A stretch of DNA of 64,000 bases from Scleromatobacter sp045810285 (GCA_045810285.1 JBJMWE010000155.1:1-64000); one strand, 5' to 3'. Positions 36,636-45,704 are shown, counted from the stretch's first letter. Numbers and translations are program-made. The notes: generated by a model not told the origin, from the sequence alone.

Positions 36636-37829
36636 TCAGAAACTGTCGCCGGGGATCCGGACGTTGCCTTCCATCAGCACGCGCGCGCTGCGGCTCATCA
36701 GCGCCTTGGCGACACGCCATTGCCCTTCGACGAACCGGGCCTCCGCACCCACGCGCAGCGTGCCCGACGGGTGGCCGAAGCGCACCGCGGTGCGCGCGTC
36801 GCCGCCGCCGGCCGCCAGATTGACCAGCGTGCCCGGAATGGCCGCCGCGGTACCGATCGCCACGGCCGCGGTGCCCATCATCGCGTGATGCAGCTTGCCC
36901 ATCGACATCGCACGCACCAGCAGATCGACGTCCCTGGCCGCGATGCGCCTGCCGCTCGATGCGACGTAGTCGGCAGGCTTCGCGACGAACGCGATCTTGG
37001 GCGTGTGCTGCCGCGTACGCGCTTCCACGAGCTGCTGGATCAGGCCCATGCGGAGCGCGCCATGCGCGCGCAGCGTCTCGAACATCGCCAGCGCCTTCGC
37101 ATCCTCGTTGATCGCGCCCTGCAGCTCGGTGCCGGTGTAGCCGATCGCCTCGGCATCGACGAAGATCGTCGGGATGCCGGCGTTGATCAGCGTGGCCCGC
37201 AGCTTGCCGATGCCGGGCACGTCCAGCTCGTCGACGACGTTGCCCGTGGGAAACATCGAGCCGCCGCCCTCGCCTTCGTCGGCCGCCGGATCCATGAACT
37301 CGAGCGCGACCTCCGCGGCCGGGAACGTGACGCCATCCAGCTCGAAGTCGCCGGTCTCCTGCACCTGGCCGCCGGCGATGGGCACGTGCGCGACGATGGT
37401 CTTGCCGATGTTGGCCTGCCAGATGCGCACGACGACCATGCCGTCGTGCGGGATGCGCGACGCGTCGACCAGCCCGCTGGCCACTGCGAACGGGCCGACG
37501 GCCGCCGACAGGTTGCCGCAGTTGCCGCTCCAGTCGACGAACGACTGGTCGATGGCGACCTGGCCGAACAGGTAGTCGACGTCGTGGTCGGGCCGCGTGC
37601 TGCGCGACACGATCACCGTCTTGCTGGTGGACGACGTGGCGCCGCCCATGCCGTCGATCTGCTTGCCGTACGGGTCGGGGCTGCCGATCACCCGCATCAG
37701 CAGCTTGTCGCGCGCCGGGCCGGGTTGCTGCGCGGACAGCGGCAGGTCGTGCAGGCGGAAGAACACGCCCTTGCTGGTGCCGCCGCGCATGTAGGTGGCG
37801 GGGATCCTGATCTGCGGTACGTGCGACAT
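36636..37829 (-). CDS. prpF: 2-Methylaconitate cis-trans isomerase PrpF
   Basis: Isomerises trans- to cis-2-methylaconitate, the product of AcnD, so that it can be hydrated onward. 397 residues with the diaminopimelate-epimerase-like fold. Family hallmarks are IPATYMRGGTSKGVFF near the start, GMGGATSSTSKTVIVS, DWSGNCGNLSAAVGPFA (active-site Cys region), AGIPTIFVDA and SMGKLHHAMMGTAAVAIG. ATG 37829 lies 8 bp after the acnD stop. The in-frame extension upstream runs antisense-like through acnD and has no homology, so this start is firm. Confidence 0.95.
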   Translation of the reverse strand: MSHVPQIRIPATYMRGGTSKGVFFRLHDLPLSAQQPGPARDKLLMRVIGSPDPYGKQIDGMGGATSSTSKTVIVSRSTRPDHDVDYLFGQVAIDQSFVDWSGNCGNLSAAVGPFAVASGLVDASRIPHDGMVVVRIWQANIGKTIVAHVPIAGGQVQETGDFELDGVTFPAAEVALEFMDPAADEGEGGGSMFPTGNVVDELDVPGIGKLRATLINAGIPTIFVDAEAIGYTGTELQGAINEDAKALAMFETLRAHGALRMGLIQQLVEARTRQHTPKIAFVAKPADYVASSGRRIAARDVDLLVRAMSMGKLHHAMMGTAAVAIGTAAAIPGTLVNLAAGGGDARTAVRFGHPSGTLRVGAEARFVEGQWRVAKALMSRSARVLMEGNVRIPGDSF

Positions 37830-37837
37830 GTCGTCCC

Positions 37838-40435
37838 TCAAGCGGCCTCGGCGGACGAGGCCAGGAAATCCTGCGCGAAGCGCTGCAGCACGCCGCCGGC
37901 CTCGTAGATGGACACTTCCTCGGCGGTGTCGAGGCGGCAGGTCACCGGCACCTCGACGCGCTCGCCACTCCCGCGATGGATGACCAGCGTCAGGTCCGCG
38001 CGCGGCCTGCGCTCGCCGATCACGTCGAAGACTTCGCTCCCGTCGATGCCCAGCGTCAGGCGGTTCGTGCCCGGCTTGAATTCCAGCGGCAGCACGCCCA
38101 TGCCCACCAGGTTGGTGCGGTGGATGCGCTCGAAGCCCTCGGCGACGATGGCCTCGACGCCCGCGAGGCGCACGCCCTTGGCCGCCCAGTCGCGCGACGA
38201 GCCCTGGCCGTAGTCCGCCCCCGCGATGATGATCAGCGGCTGCTTGCGCTCCATGTAGGTCTCGATGCCCTCCCACATGCGCACGACGTCGCCGTCCGGC
38301 TCGACCCGCGTGAGCGAGCCCTTCTTGACCTTGCCGTCGACCACGGCCATCTCGTTGACGAGCTGCGGGTTCGCGAAGGTGGCGCGCTGCGCGGTGAGGT
38401 GGTCGCCGCGGTGCGTCGCGTAGGAGTTGAAGTCCTCCTCGGGCAGGCCCATCTTCGCCAGGTATTCGCCGGCCGCGCTGTCCGGCAGGATCGCGTTGGA
38501 CGGCGACAGGTGGTCGGTGGTGATGTTGTCGGGCAGCACCGCCAGCGGGCGCAGGCCGCGCAGCGTGCGCTCGCCGGCCAGCGCGCCTTCCCAGTACGGC
38601 GGGCGGCGGATGTAGGTGCTCTGCGGGCGCCACGCGTACAGCGGGCTGATGCGCTCGCCGTCGTCCGCCTGCAGCTTGAACATCGGGTCGTAGACCTTGC
38701 GGAAATGCTCCGGCTTGACGCTGCTGGCGACGATGGCGTCGATCTCGGCATCGCTGGGCCAGATGTCCTTCAGGTGGACCGGCTGGCCGTTCGCGTCGGT
38801 GCCCAGCGCGTCCTTCTCGATGTCGAAGCGGATCGTGCCGGCGATCGCGTAGGCGATGACCAGCGGCGGCGACGCGAGGAAGGCCTGCTTGGCGTACGGG
38901 TGGATGCGGCCGTCGAAGTTGCGGTTGCCCGAGAGCACCGCGGTCGCGTACAGGTCGCGGTCGATGATCTCCTGCTGGATCTTCGGATCGAGCGCGCCCG
39001 ACATGCCGTTGCAGGTGGTGCACGCGAAGGCGACGATGCCGAAGCCCAGCCTCTCGAGCTCGGGCAGCAGCTTGGCTTCCTCGAGGTACAGTTGCACGGC
39101 CTTGGAGCCCGGCGCCAACGAGGATTTCACCCACGGCTTGCGTTGCAGCCCGCGCGCGTTCGCGTTGCGCGCGAGCAGGCCGGCGGCGATCACGTTGCGC
39201 GGATTGCTGGTGTTGGTGCAGCTGGTGATGGCCGCGATGATGACGGCGCCGTCGGGCATCTGGCCCGGCGCCTGCGTCCACTGGCCCGCGATGCCGCGCG
39301 CGGCGAGGTCGCTGGTGGGCAGGCGCTTGTGCGGGTTCGACGGGCCGGCCATGTTGCGCACGACGGTCGACAGGTCGAAGCGCAGCGTGCGCTCGTACTC
39401 GGCCGTCTTGAGCGCATCGGCCCACAGGCCCGCCTGCCTGGCGTAGGTCTCGACCAGCCTGACCTGCGCGGCGTCGCGGCCGGTGAGCGTGAGGTAGGCG
39501 AGCGTCTGGTCGTCGATGAAGAACATCGCCGCCGTGGCGCCGAACTCGGGCGTCATGTTGGAGATGGTGGCGCGGTCGCCCAGCGTCAGCGCCGCGGCGC
39601 CCTCGCCGAAGAACTCGAGGTAGGCGCCGACCACCTTCTCCTTGCGCAGGGTTTCGGTGATCGCGAGCACGATGTCGGTGGCCGTGATGCCCGGCTGCGG
39701 CTTGCCGACCAGCTCGCAACCCACGATGTCGGGCAGCCGCATCCACGACGCGCGCCCCAGCATCACGTTCTCGGCCTCGAGGCCGCCGACGCCGATGGCG
39801 ATGACGCCGAGTGCGTCGACGTGCGGCGTGTGCGAGTCGGTTCCCACCAGCGTGTCGGGGAAGGCCACGCCGTCCTTGGCGTGCACCACCGGCGACATCC
39901 GCTCCAGGTTGATCTGGTGCATGATCCCGTTGCCCGGCGGGATGACCTCGACGTTGCGGAACGCCTTCTTCGTCCACTCGATGAAGTGGAAGCGGTCCTC
40001 GTTGCGGCGATCCTCCACCGCGCGGTTCTTCTCGAACGCGTCGGGGTCGAAGCCGGCGAACTCCACCGCCAGCGAGTGGTCGACGATCAGCTGCGTCTGC
40101 ACCACCGGGTTGACCTTGGCAGGGTCGCCGCCCATGTCCGCGATGGCGTCGCGCAGGCCCGCCAGGTCGACGAGCGCCGTCTGGCCCAGGATGTCGTGGC
40201 ACACCACGCGCGCCGGGAACCACGGGAAGTCGAGGTCGCGGCGGCGCTCGATCAGCTGCATCAGCGATGCATCGAGCATGTCGGGCGCGCAGCGGCGCAC
40301 GAGGTTCTCGGCGTGCACGCGCGACGTGTAGGGCAGCTTGTCCCACGCGCCGGGGCGCAGCGCGTCGACGGCCTCGCGGGCGTCGAAGTAGTCCAGCGCG
40401 GTGCCGGGCAGGTTCTTGCGGAATTGGGTGTTCAT
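37838..40435 (-). CDS. acnD: 2-Methylcitrate dehydratase, Fe-S dependent (AcnD)
   Basis: Dehydrates 2-methylcitrate to 2-methylaconitate using a [4Fe-4S] cluster. 865 residues, like other AcnD proteins and slightly shorter than aconitase A. The start NTQFRKNLPGTALDYFDAREAV is characteristic of AcnD. Aconitase landmarks are VVQTQLIVDHSLAV, GTDSHTPHVDALGVIAIGVGG, the cluster ligands in ITSCTNTSNPRN and ACTTCNGMSG, and the swivel-domain motif YGQGSSRDWAAKG. Second gene of the operon, working with PrpF, which replaces PrpD-type dehydration. Confidence 0.96.
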   Translation of the reverse strand: MNTQFRKNLPGTALDYFDAREAVDALRPGAWDKLPYTSRVHAENLVRRCAPDMLDASLMQLIERRRDLDFPWFPARVVCHDILGQTALVDLAGLRDAIADMGGDPAKVNPVVQTQLIVDHSLAVEFAGFDPDAFEKNRAVEDRRNEDRFHFIEWTKKAFRNVEVIPPGNGIMHQINLERMSPVVHAKDGVAFPDTLVGTDSHTPHVDALGVIAIGVGGLEAENVMLGRASWMRLPDIVGCELVGKPQPGITATDIVLAITETLRKEKVVGAYLEFFGEGAAALTLGDRATISNMTPEFGATAAMFFIDDQTLAYLTLTGRDAAQVRLVETYARQAGLWADALKTAEYERTLRFDLSTVVRNMAGPSNPHKRLPTSDLAARGIAGQWTQAPGQMPDGAVIIAAITSCTNTSNPRNVIAAGLLARNANARGLQRKPWVKSSLAPGSKAVQLYLEEAKLLPELERLGFGIVAFACTTCNGMSGALDPKIQQEIIDRDLYATAVLSGNRNFDGRIHPYAKQAFLASPPLVIAYAIAGTIRFDIEKDALGTDANGQPVHLKDIWPSDAEIDAIVASSVKPEHFRKVYDPMFKLQADDGERISPLYAWRPQSTYIRRPPYWEGALAGERTLRGLRPLAVLPDNITTDHLSPSNAILPDSAAGEYLAKMGLPEEDFNSYATHRGDHLTAQRATFANPQLVNEMAVVDGKVKKGSLTRVEPDGDVVRMWEGIETYMERKQPLIIIAGADYGQGSSRDWAAKGVRLAGVEAIVAEGFERIHRTNLVGMGVLPLEFKPGTNRLTLGIDGSEVFDVIGERRPRADLTLVIHRGSGERVEVPVTCRLDTAEEVSIYEAGGVLQRFAQDFLASSAEAA

Positions 40436-40478
40436 GCGGCGGGCGTCTTCGCGCTGGCTTGGTGGCTCGTGGAGCGAC

Positions 40479-41636
40479 TTACTTGCGATCCTTGATGGCG
40501 ACGAACTTCTGATCCTCCGGACCGGTGTAGTTCGCGCTCGGGCGGATGATCTTGTTGTCGATGCGCTGCTCGATGACGTGGGCCGCCCAGCCGCTGGTGC
40601 GCGAGATCACGAACAGCGGCGTGAACATGGCCGTGGGCACGCCCATCATGTGGTAGCTGACGGCGCTGAACCAGTCGAGGTTGGGGAACATCTTCTTGGC
40701 GTCCCACATCACCGATTCGAGGCGCTCGGCGATGTCGAACATCTTCGTGGAGCCCGCCGTCTGCGACAGCTTCCTGGCCACGCCCTTGATGACGACGTTG
40801 CGCGGGTCGCTGACCGTGTAGACCGGATGGCCGAAGCCGATGACCACTTCCCTGGCCTCGACGCGGCGGCGGATGTCGGCCTCGGCCTCGTCGGGGTTGT
40901 CGTAGCGCTTCTGGATCTCGAACGCCATCTCGTTGGCGCCGCCGTGCTTGGGGCCGCGCAGCGCGCCGATGCCGGCAGTGATGGCCGAATACATGTCCGA
41001 GCCCGTGCCGGCCACGACGCGGCAGGCGAACGTGGACGCGTTGAACTCGTGCTCGGCGTACAGGTTCAGCGACGTGTGCATCGCGCGTTCCCATTCCGCG
41101 CTCGGCTTGCTGCCGTGCAGCAGGTGCAGGAAGTGCGCGCCGATCGAGTCGTCGTCGGTCTCGACCTCGATGCGCCTGCCGTTCTGGCTGTAGTGGAACC
41201 AGTACAGCAGCATCGAGCCGAGCGAGGCCATCAGGCGGTCGGCGATGTCGCGCGCGCCCGGCGTGTTGTGGTCGTCCTTCTCGGGCAGCGCGCAACCCAG
41301 CACCGACACGCCCGTGCGCATCACGTCCATCGGATGCGCGCCGGCGGGCAGCGCCTCGAGCGCCTGCCTGACCGCGGCCGGCAGGCCGCGCAGCGACTTG
41401 AGCTTGGCCTTGTAGGCCTTCAGTTCGGCCGCGGTGGGCAGCTTGCCGTGCACCAGCAGGTGGGCCACTTCCTCGAACTCGGTCTGCTCGGCCAGCTCCA
41501 GGATGTCGAAGCCGCGGTAATGCAGGTCGTTGCCGCTGCGGCCGACGGTGCACAGCGCCGTGTTGCCTGCGGTGACGCCGGACAGGGCGACGGACTTCTT
41601 GGGCTTGAACGTCGGGGCGGTCGTGGTCTCGGACAT
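40479..41636 (-). CDS. prpC: 2-Methylcitrate synthase
   Basis: Condenses propionyl-CoA with oxaloacetate to 2-methylcitrate, the entry of the methylcitrate cycle. 385 residues. Citrate-synthase fold with FKPKKSVALSGVTAGNTALCTVGRSGNDLHYRGFD near the start, typical of PrpC, and catalytic regions HTSLNLYAEHEFNASTFACRV, LRGPKHGGANE and GFGHPVYTVSDPR (active-site His residues and a basic/acidic pair). First gene of the operon, 43 bp before acnD. Promoter region shared with the divergent XRE-type regulator at 41854. Confidence 0.95.
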   Translation of the reverse strand: MSETTTAPTFKPKKSVALSGVTAGNTALCTVGRSGNDLHYRGFDILELAEQTEFEEVAHLLVHGKLPTAAELKAYKAKLKSLRGLPAAVRQALEALPAGAHPMDVMRTGVSVLGCALPEKDDHNTPGARDIADRLMASLGSMLLYWFHYSQNGRRIEVETDDDSIGAHFLHLLHGSKPSAEWERAMHTSLNLYAEHEFNASTFACRVVAGTGSDMYSAITAGIGALRGPKHGGANEMAFEIQKRYDNPDEAEADIRRRVEAREVVIGFGHPVYTVSDPRNVVIKGVARKLSQTAGSTKMFDIAERLESVMWDAKKMFPNLDWFSAVSYHMMGVPTAMFTPLFVISRTSGWAAHVIEQRIDNKIIRPSANYTGPEDQKFVAIKDRK

Positions 41637-41746
41637 GGTCTTCTCTCTTGGGTCTGTGGCGCCGTCGTCTCCATCGGCGGCCGGGCGATCGATCAGGGCG
41701 CGCGGCAGGGCCAGCCCCCCACGCGCGAGTGTGCGCCTTGCATCAT

Positions 41747-41762
41747 ATTTGCAATCTTCGCA
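41747..41762. promoter_or_regulatory. ScfR-type half-site near prpC
   Basis: ATTTGCAATCTTCGCA is an inverted copy of the GCGAAGATTTGCGAA element at 41796-41810. One element faces each promoter in the 217-bp prpC/regulator gap. Likely binding sites of the divergent regulator. Confidence 0.5.
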
Positions 41763-41795
41763 GTCGGGTATTGCTTTTCAAATGCCGGGGAAATA

Positions 41796-41810
41796 GCGAA
41801 GATTTGCGAA
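41796..41810. promoter_or_regulatory. ScfR-type half-site, middle of the prp divergent region
   Basis: GCGAAGATTTGCGAA, inverted relative to 41747-41762; the shared core is GCGAAGATT(T)GC(A/G)AA. Confidence 0.5.
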
Positions 41811-41826
41811 CAACATCGCCAATTCT

Positions 41827-41846
41827 GCGAAGTTTGCGAACTTCGC
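41827..41846. promoter_or_regulatory. Operator-like inverted repeat before the prp regulator
   Basis: Perfect inverted repeat GCGAAGTT-TGCG-AACTTCGC ending 7 bp before the regulator ATG, overlapping its ribosome-binding region. This position suits autorepression. The TTTGCGAA half-site resembles the TTTGCAAA repeats before mmsA. Confidence 0.6.
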
Positions 41847-41853
41847 GCCTCCC

Positions 41854-43302
41854 ATGCGCAAGACCTACCTCGGCGTGAAGCTCCGGACCCTGCGCGAGCA
41901 GCGCGGCCTGACCCAGGCGGCGCTCGCCCAGCTGCTGCAGCTGTCGCCGAGCTACCTCAACCAGCTGGAGAACAACCAGCGCCCGCTCGGCGTGGCGGTG
42001 CAGCTGCGCCTGCAGTCCGCGCTCGGCGTCGACCTGCAGGTGTTCTCGGACGACGACGAGGCGCGCCTGACCGCGCAGCTGCTGGACGTCGTCGCGCAGA
42101 GCCCCGAGGGCGGCAGCGTGTCGCAGGCCGAGCTGCGCGCGATGGCGCAACAGATGCCGGCGCTCGCGCAGGTGCTGATCCGCCTGCACCATCGCGGCCG
42201 CGACGCCGAGGACCGCCTGGCCGCGCTCGCCGCCGGCCTGGGCGAGCGCGCCGGCGAGATGGCCCAGGCCACGCGCCAGCCGCACGAGGAAGTGCGGCAC
42301 TTCTTCTACGAGCGCCAGAACCACATCGCCGAACTCGACGAGCTCGCCGAGCGCCTGTTCGCCGACGTGATGGCCGTGAAGCCACGCGCCCAGCCCGCGC
42401 CCGGCGCGGGCGACGCGCACGCGATCGCCGCGCACCTGGAGACCTACCTGATGCAGCGGCACGCCGTCGCCACGCGCGAGTTCGAGTCGGACGCCGGCCT
42501 GCTGCGCCGCTTCGACGCAGCGCGCCGGCAGGTCTGGGTGAACGCCGCCGCCGAGCCGGCGCAGCGTGCGTTCCAGCTCGCCACGCAGCTGGCCTACCTC
42601 GAGGCCGAGGCGGCCATCGACGACCTCGTGGCGCAAGGCACCTTCAGCGGCCCCGAGCCGCGCGCGCTGGCGCGCATCGGCCTGGCGAGCTACTTCGCCG
42701 GCGCGCTGGTGCTGCCCTACCGCCGCTTCCTCGCCGCCGCCGAAGCCCTGCGCTACGACATCGACCTGCTCGCGCAGCGCTTCGGCGTCAGCTTCGAGAC
42801 GGTGTGCCACCGGCTGTCGACGCTGCAGCGGCCGGACGCGCGCGGCGTGCCGTTCTTCTTCGTGCGCGTCGATCGCGCGGGCAACATCTCCAAGCGGCAG
42901 TCGGCCACCGACTTCCACTTCTCGCACACGGGCGGCACCTGCCCGCTGTGGAACGTTTACGAGGCCTTCGCGCAGCCGCACAAGGTGCTGACGCAGCTCG
43001 CGCGCATGCCCGACGGCCGCACCTACCTGTGGATCGCGCGCAGCATCGTGCGGCCCACCGGGGGCTATGGCTCGCCCGAGCGCACGTTCGCGATCGGACT
43101 GGGCTGCGACGTGCGCCACGCGTCGCGCCTGGTCTACGCGAAGGGCCTCGCGCTGGCCGACCCCGAAGCCGCCACGCCGATCGGCGCCGGCTGCAAGGTC
43201 TGCGACCGCCAGGGCTGCCCGCAGCGCGCCTTCCCGGCCCTGGGCAAGCGCCTGCGCATCGACGAGAACGAGCGGCCGCGCGAGCCGTATGCGGCGAGCT
43301 GA
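41854..43302 (+). CDS. XRE/ImmA-IrrE-like short-chain acyl regulator (ScfR/RamB/PrpR type), methylcitrate operon
   Basis: A 482-residue paralogue of the regulator at 28315-29787. HTH at residues 8-62 (VKLRTLREQRGLTQAALAQLLQLSPSYLNQLENNQRP). Central segment FYERQNHIAELDELAERLF and the degenerate peptidase-like region SYFAGALVLPYRRFLAAAEALRYD; C-terminal domain with GGTCPLWNVYEAF and the cysteine cluster PIGAGCKVCDRQGC. Shared blocks with its paralogue include ETVCHRLSTLQRP and RAGNISKRQSAT. It is divergent from prpC and is therefore the probable propionate-responsive regulator of the methylcitrate operon. Confidence 0.9.
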   Translation: MRKTYLGVKLRTLREQRGLTQAALAQLLQLSPSYLNQLENNQRPLGVAVQLRLQSALGVDLQVFSDDDEARLTAQLLDVVAQSPEGGSVSQAELRAMAQQMPALAQVLIRLHHRGRDAEDRLAALAAGLGERAGEMAQATRQPHEEVRHFFYERQNHIAELDELAERLFADVMAVKPRAQPAPGAGDAHAIAAHLETYLMQRHAVATREFESDAGLLRRFDAARRQVWVNAAAEPAQRAFQLATQLAYLEAEAAIDDLVAQGTFSGPEPRALARIGLASYFAGALVLPYRRFLAAAEALRYDIDLLAQRFGVSFETVCHRLSTLQRPDARGVPFFFVRVDRAGNISKRQSATDFHFSHTGGTCPLWNVYEAFAQPHKVLTQLARMPDGRTYLWIARSIVRPTGGYGSPERTFAIGLGCDVRHASRLVYAKGLALADPEAATPIGAGCKVCDRQGCPQRAFPALGKRLRIDENERPREPYAAS

Positions 43303-43350
43303 CCGGCGCGCTTGGCATACTGCGGGGCGACACCATCCCAGGAGCCGCCC

Positions 43351-43770
43351 GTGGCCCAACCCTTCAATGCCGGCGCCATCGTCTACGCCAAGGACATCCA
43401 CGTCCTCGCGCGCTTCTACGCCGCGGTGGCCGACCTCGAGGTCATGCACGAGGTCGACGACCACATCGTGCTGGAGTCCGAGACCGTGGAGCTGGTCATC
43501 GTCGCCATCCCCGCCGCCACCGCCGCGCGCATCGTCATCACGACGCCGCCGCAGCGCCGCGAGAACACGGCGTTCAAGCCCGTCTTCGCGGTGCCCAGCC
43601 TGGCCGAGGCGCGCGCGTCGGCCAAGGCCAACGGCGGCGAGCTGGACCCGCCGGGCAAGGAGTGGAAATTCCAGGGACTGCGCGTGTGCGATGGGTGCGA
43701 CCCCGAGGGCAACGTGATCCAGCTGCGCGAGCTGCCCGAGGATGCGGGGCGGGGCGACGTCGAGGACTGA
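43351..43770 (+). CDS. VOC / glyoxalase-superfamily protein
   Basis: A 139-residue protein of the VOC fold: AGAIVYAKDIHVLARFYAAVADL in the first half and CDGCDPEGNVIQLRELPE in the second. GTG at 43351 with an AGGAG site 6 bp upstream is the best start; an earlier ATG gives a non-homologous extension. The metal ligands are not fully evident, so it may be a non-enzymatic or divergent member. It lies 48 bp after the prp regulator on the same strand. Function unknown. Confidence 0.78.
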   Translation: MAQPFNAGAIVYAKDIHVLARFYAAVADLEVMHEVDDHIVLESETVELVIVAIPAATAARIVITTPPQRRENTAFKPVFAVPSLAEARASAKANGGELDPPGKEWKFQGLRVCDGCDPEGNVIQLRELPEDAGRGDVED

Positions 43771-43866
43771 ACGGCGACGCGGGCGCGAACGCCGCGCGCG
43801 CCCCGCTCACGCGTGCCAGATCCGGCGGAAGCCGGGCCCGCGGCGCGGCGCCCGCGGCGCCCGCGC

Positions 43867-44793
43867 TCAGTTGGCGAAGCCGCTGCAGCCGCCCGGGAAG
43901 GTCAGCGCGCCGGCGGCCCACTTGTCGACGACGGCGCCGATGTCGCAGTGCTGCCCGCCCGTGACCACGCCGTGCGCGCCGGACACCGCGTTCTGGTTGC
44001 CGCCGATCAGCACGCTGCCGCTGCCGCTGCTCTTGTTGCGCGAGCCGCCGCAGGCGACGTCGTTGCCCCCGCCGGCGGTGTTCTCGCTGCCGCCGCACAC
44101 CAGCGAATGGCCGCCGGAAGCGACGTTCATCGTGCCTGCGACCACCACCGAACTGGGCCCGGTCACCCCGTTCTCGATGCCGCCGATGACCGCGCTGAAG
44201 TGCGCATCCGCCGTGCCGTAGTTGCGCTGTCCGCCGATCAGCACCACGTTGCCGTCGGCCGTGCCGCGGTCGGCGGACAGGATGGTGGCGCTGGTGAAGT
44301 TCGCGTGGTTCAGGCCCCCGCCCAGGATCGTCGCGTTCGAGGCGGCGAGCGTGTTCTCGGTGCCGGACACGATGCCGCCGAAGCTCGTGTATTCATGCAG
44401 GTCGCCCACGATGATGTTGTGCGAGCCGGTGCGTGTGGAGACCTCGTTCTTGTTGTAGCCGATGATCAGGTTGCCGTAGCGGTTCGTCGTGCCCGTCTGG
44501 CCCATGCCGTTCTGCACGTGCAGGTTGCACCCGTCGACGACGAGATCGCGCGGGCCGCTGAAGCGCAGCACGCATCCCAGCCGCGAGGTCAGCAGGTCGT
44601 TGCTCGCGCGCAGCGTGTCGAGCGCCTGCTGCTGGCGCGCGGCCAGCGCGCCGGCCTGCTTCAACTGGTCGGCCAGCGAGTTCACCTGGGCGGCGAGCCC
44701 GGCCAGCGTGGGCTCCTGCGCGGCGACGCCGCCGCAGGCCAGGGTGAGGACCAGGGGCAAGGTTGCCGCGATCCAGGCTTGGCGTGATTTCAT
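43867..44793 (-). CDS. Secreted protein with YadA-head-like repeats
   Basis: A 308-residue protein with a signal peptide (about 1-25, ending GVAAQ) and a predicted coiled coil (about 28-68, LAAQVNSLADQLKQAGALAARQQQALDTL). The rest is a beta-helical head of 14-16-residue repeats in the style of trimeric autotransporter adhesins (VIGGIENGVTG, VVVAGTMNVASG, LVCGGSENTAGG, VACGGSRNKSSG, VLIGGNQNAVSG). There is no C-terminal membrane anchor, and the order (coiled coil first, then head) is reversed relative to YadA. Probably a secreted or periplasmic trimer. An AGGAG site precedes ATG 44793. Divergent from the deaminase-like gene. Confidence 0.75.
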   Translation of the reverse strand: MKSRQAWIAATLPLVLTLACGGVAAQEPTLAGLAAQVNSLADQLKQAGALAARQQQALDTLRASNDLLTSRLGCVLRFSGPRDLVVDGCNLHVQNGMGQTGTTNRYGNLIIGYNKNEVSTRTGSHNIIVGDLHEYTSFGGIVSGTENTLAASNATILGGGLNHANFTSATILSADRGTADGNVVLIGGQRNYGTADAHFSAVIGGIENGVTGPSSVVVAGTMNVASGGHSLVCGGSENTAGGGNDVACGGSRNKSSGSGSVLIGGNQNAVSGAHGVVTGGQHCDIGAVVDKWAAGALTFPGGCSGFAN

Positions 44794-45094
44794 GAGGTCT
44801 CCTCTCGTTGGAATGCGTTGATGGCCCGGGATGGGTCGGCGCGACAATAGGCGCGCGCTTTCGTCCGTCACATCCCTAGCGCCGCGCCGGATGCGAAACA
44901 GGGGGTGCCGAGGGGCTGAGGGACGCACCCTCCTATGGGGGGTCTTACGATCCTCGGGACTCGAGCGAGGTGCGTCTGATCGCCGTGAGCGGCAGCTGCA
45001 GCTGCAGCCGCTTTCGAAGAGGCGCCCGCCCGGGGGATCGCGGCCGGCGCGGCGTTTCGATACCATGCAGGTCACATACCCCGTGGAGTACCCG
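44794..45094. other. Intergenic region between the YadA-like and deaminase-like genes
   Basis: A 301-bp divergent region without a convincing gene. It contains a perfect 14-bp palindrome GCAGCTGCAGCTGC at 44992-45005, flanked by AGCGGC/GCCGCT-type arms, which could be an operator or hairpin. The frame upstream of the deaminase start is open but has no protein-like features. Confidence 0.45.
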
Positions 45095-45634
45095 ATGCCC
45101 CTTCGATCCGATGCCGGCTCGCTTTTCGAGCTGGCGCAATCCGCCGCCGAGGACACCTTCGCCACCGACAGTTCGACGGGCAACGCCGACAAGGTGTGCG
45201 CCGTCGCCCTGAAGATCGCCTCCGACCAGACCGTCACCTACTTCTCCGGCGGGCCGGGCTACAACAAGCTCGTGGCGCGCGTGGGCGGCGACAGGAAGGA
45301 CGCGCAGCGCGCGGTCACCGACGTGATCACGCAATTCCTGAAGTCGGCCGAGGGCGGCGGCTTCACGGCGGACCAGATCACGCACGCGGCCTACGCCGAC
45401 CATGGCCGCGGCGCCATGAACTGCGCCGAGCCCAAGGTCTGGTATCACATCACGCGGGTGATGAAGCAGGCGCCCGGCAACTGGGTGCTGATCCCGTTCA
45501 ACAAGCTGCCCGACGGCCAACTGGTCTACAACCCGCCGTGCCGGAACTGCCGGCGCTGGGCCTACGGCCAGTTCCACGCGCTTTCGCGCAGCATCGCGCT
45601 CGCGCACGGCGGCGCGGCGGCGCTCGAGGCCTGA
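45095..45634 (+). CDS. Putative zinc-dependent deaminase-fold protein
   Basis: A 179-residue soluble protein. The layout fits the cytidine-deaminase-like fold: a first strand KVCAVALKIASDQTVTYFSGG (33-53), a helix, then MNCAEPKVW with C110-A-E112. A strand VLIPFN and PPCRNCRRW with C149 and C152 follow. The C-x-E and P-C-x2-C motifs are the zinc and catalytic-base signatures of the superfamily, and the CAEPK form is common in toxin-type and other bacterial nucleic-acid deaminases. No signal peptide or toxin-delivery domain is present and no immunity gene is adjacent. ATG 45095 has a GGAG site; 45065 is an alternative. The substrate is unknown. Confidence 0.65.
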   Translation: MPLRSDAGSLFELAQSAAEDTFATDSSTGNADKVCAVALKIASDQTVTYFSGGPGYNKLVARVGGDRKDAQRAVTDVITQFLKSAEGGGFTADQITHAAYADHGRGAMNCAEPKVWYHITRVMKQAPGNWVLIPFNKLPDGQLVYNPPCRNCRRWAYGQFHALSRSIALAHGGAAALEA

Positions 45635-45657
45635 CGGCGGACCGACCTTGTCCGGGG

Positions 45658-45686
45658 GTGGATCCTGCGACTTCGCGCACGATGAC
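45658..45686. repeat. REP-like repeat family B (single copy)
   Basis: GTGGATCCTGCGACTTCGCG... ending GATGAC, between the deaminase-like gene and yciH. Confidence 0.75.
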
Positions 45687-45704
45687 ATCCCTGTTGGATG
45701 ACGC

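Noticed and set aside
36636..40346. A 1236-codon minus-strand frame suggesting an AcnD-PrpF fusion
   Set aside because: AcnD is encoded in another frame over the same bases; the part of this frame upstream of 37829 is low-complexity. PrpF starts cleanly at 37829, 8 bp after the acnD stop.
44831..45094. Upstream extension of the deaminase-like gene
   Set aside because: The frame is open but the extra residues are Arg/Pro-rich, unlike the fold, and ATG 45095 has a good ribosome site.
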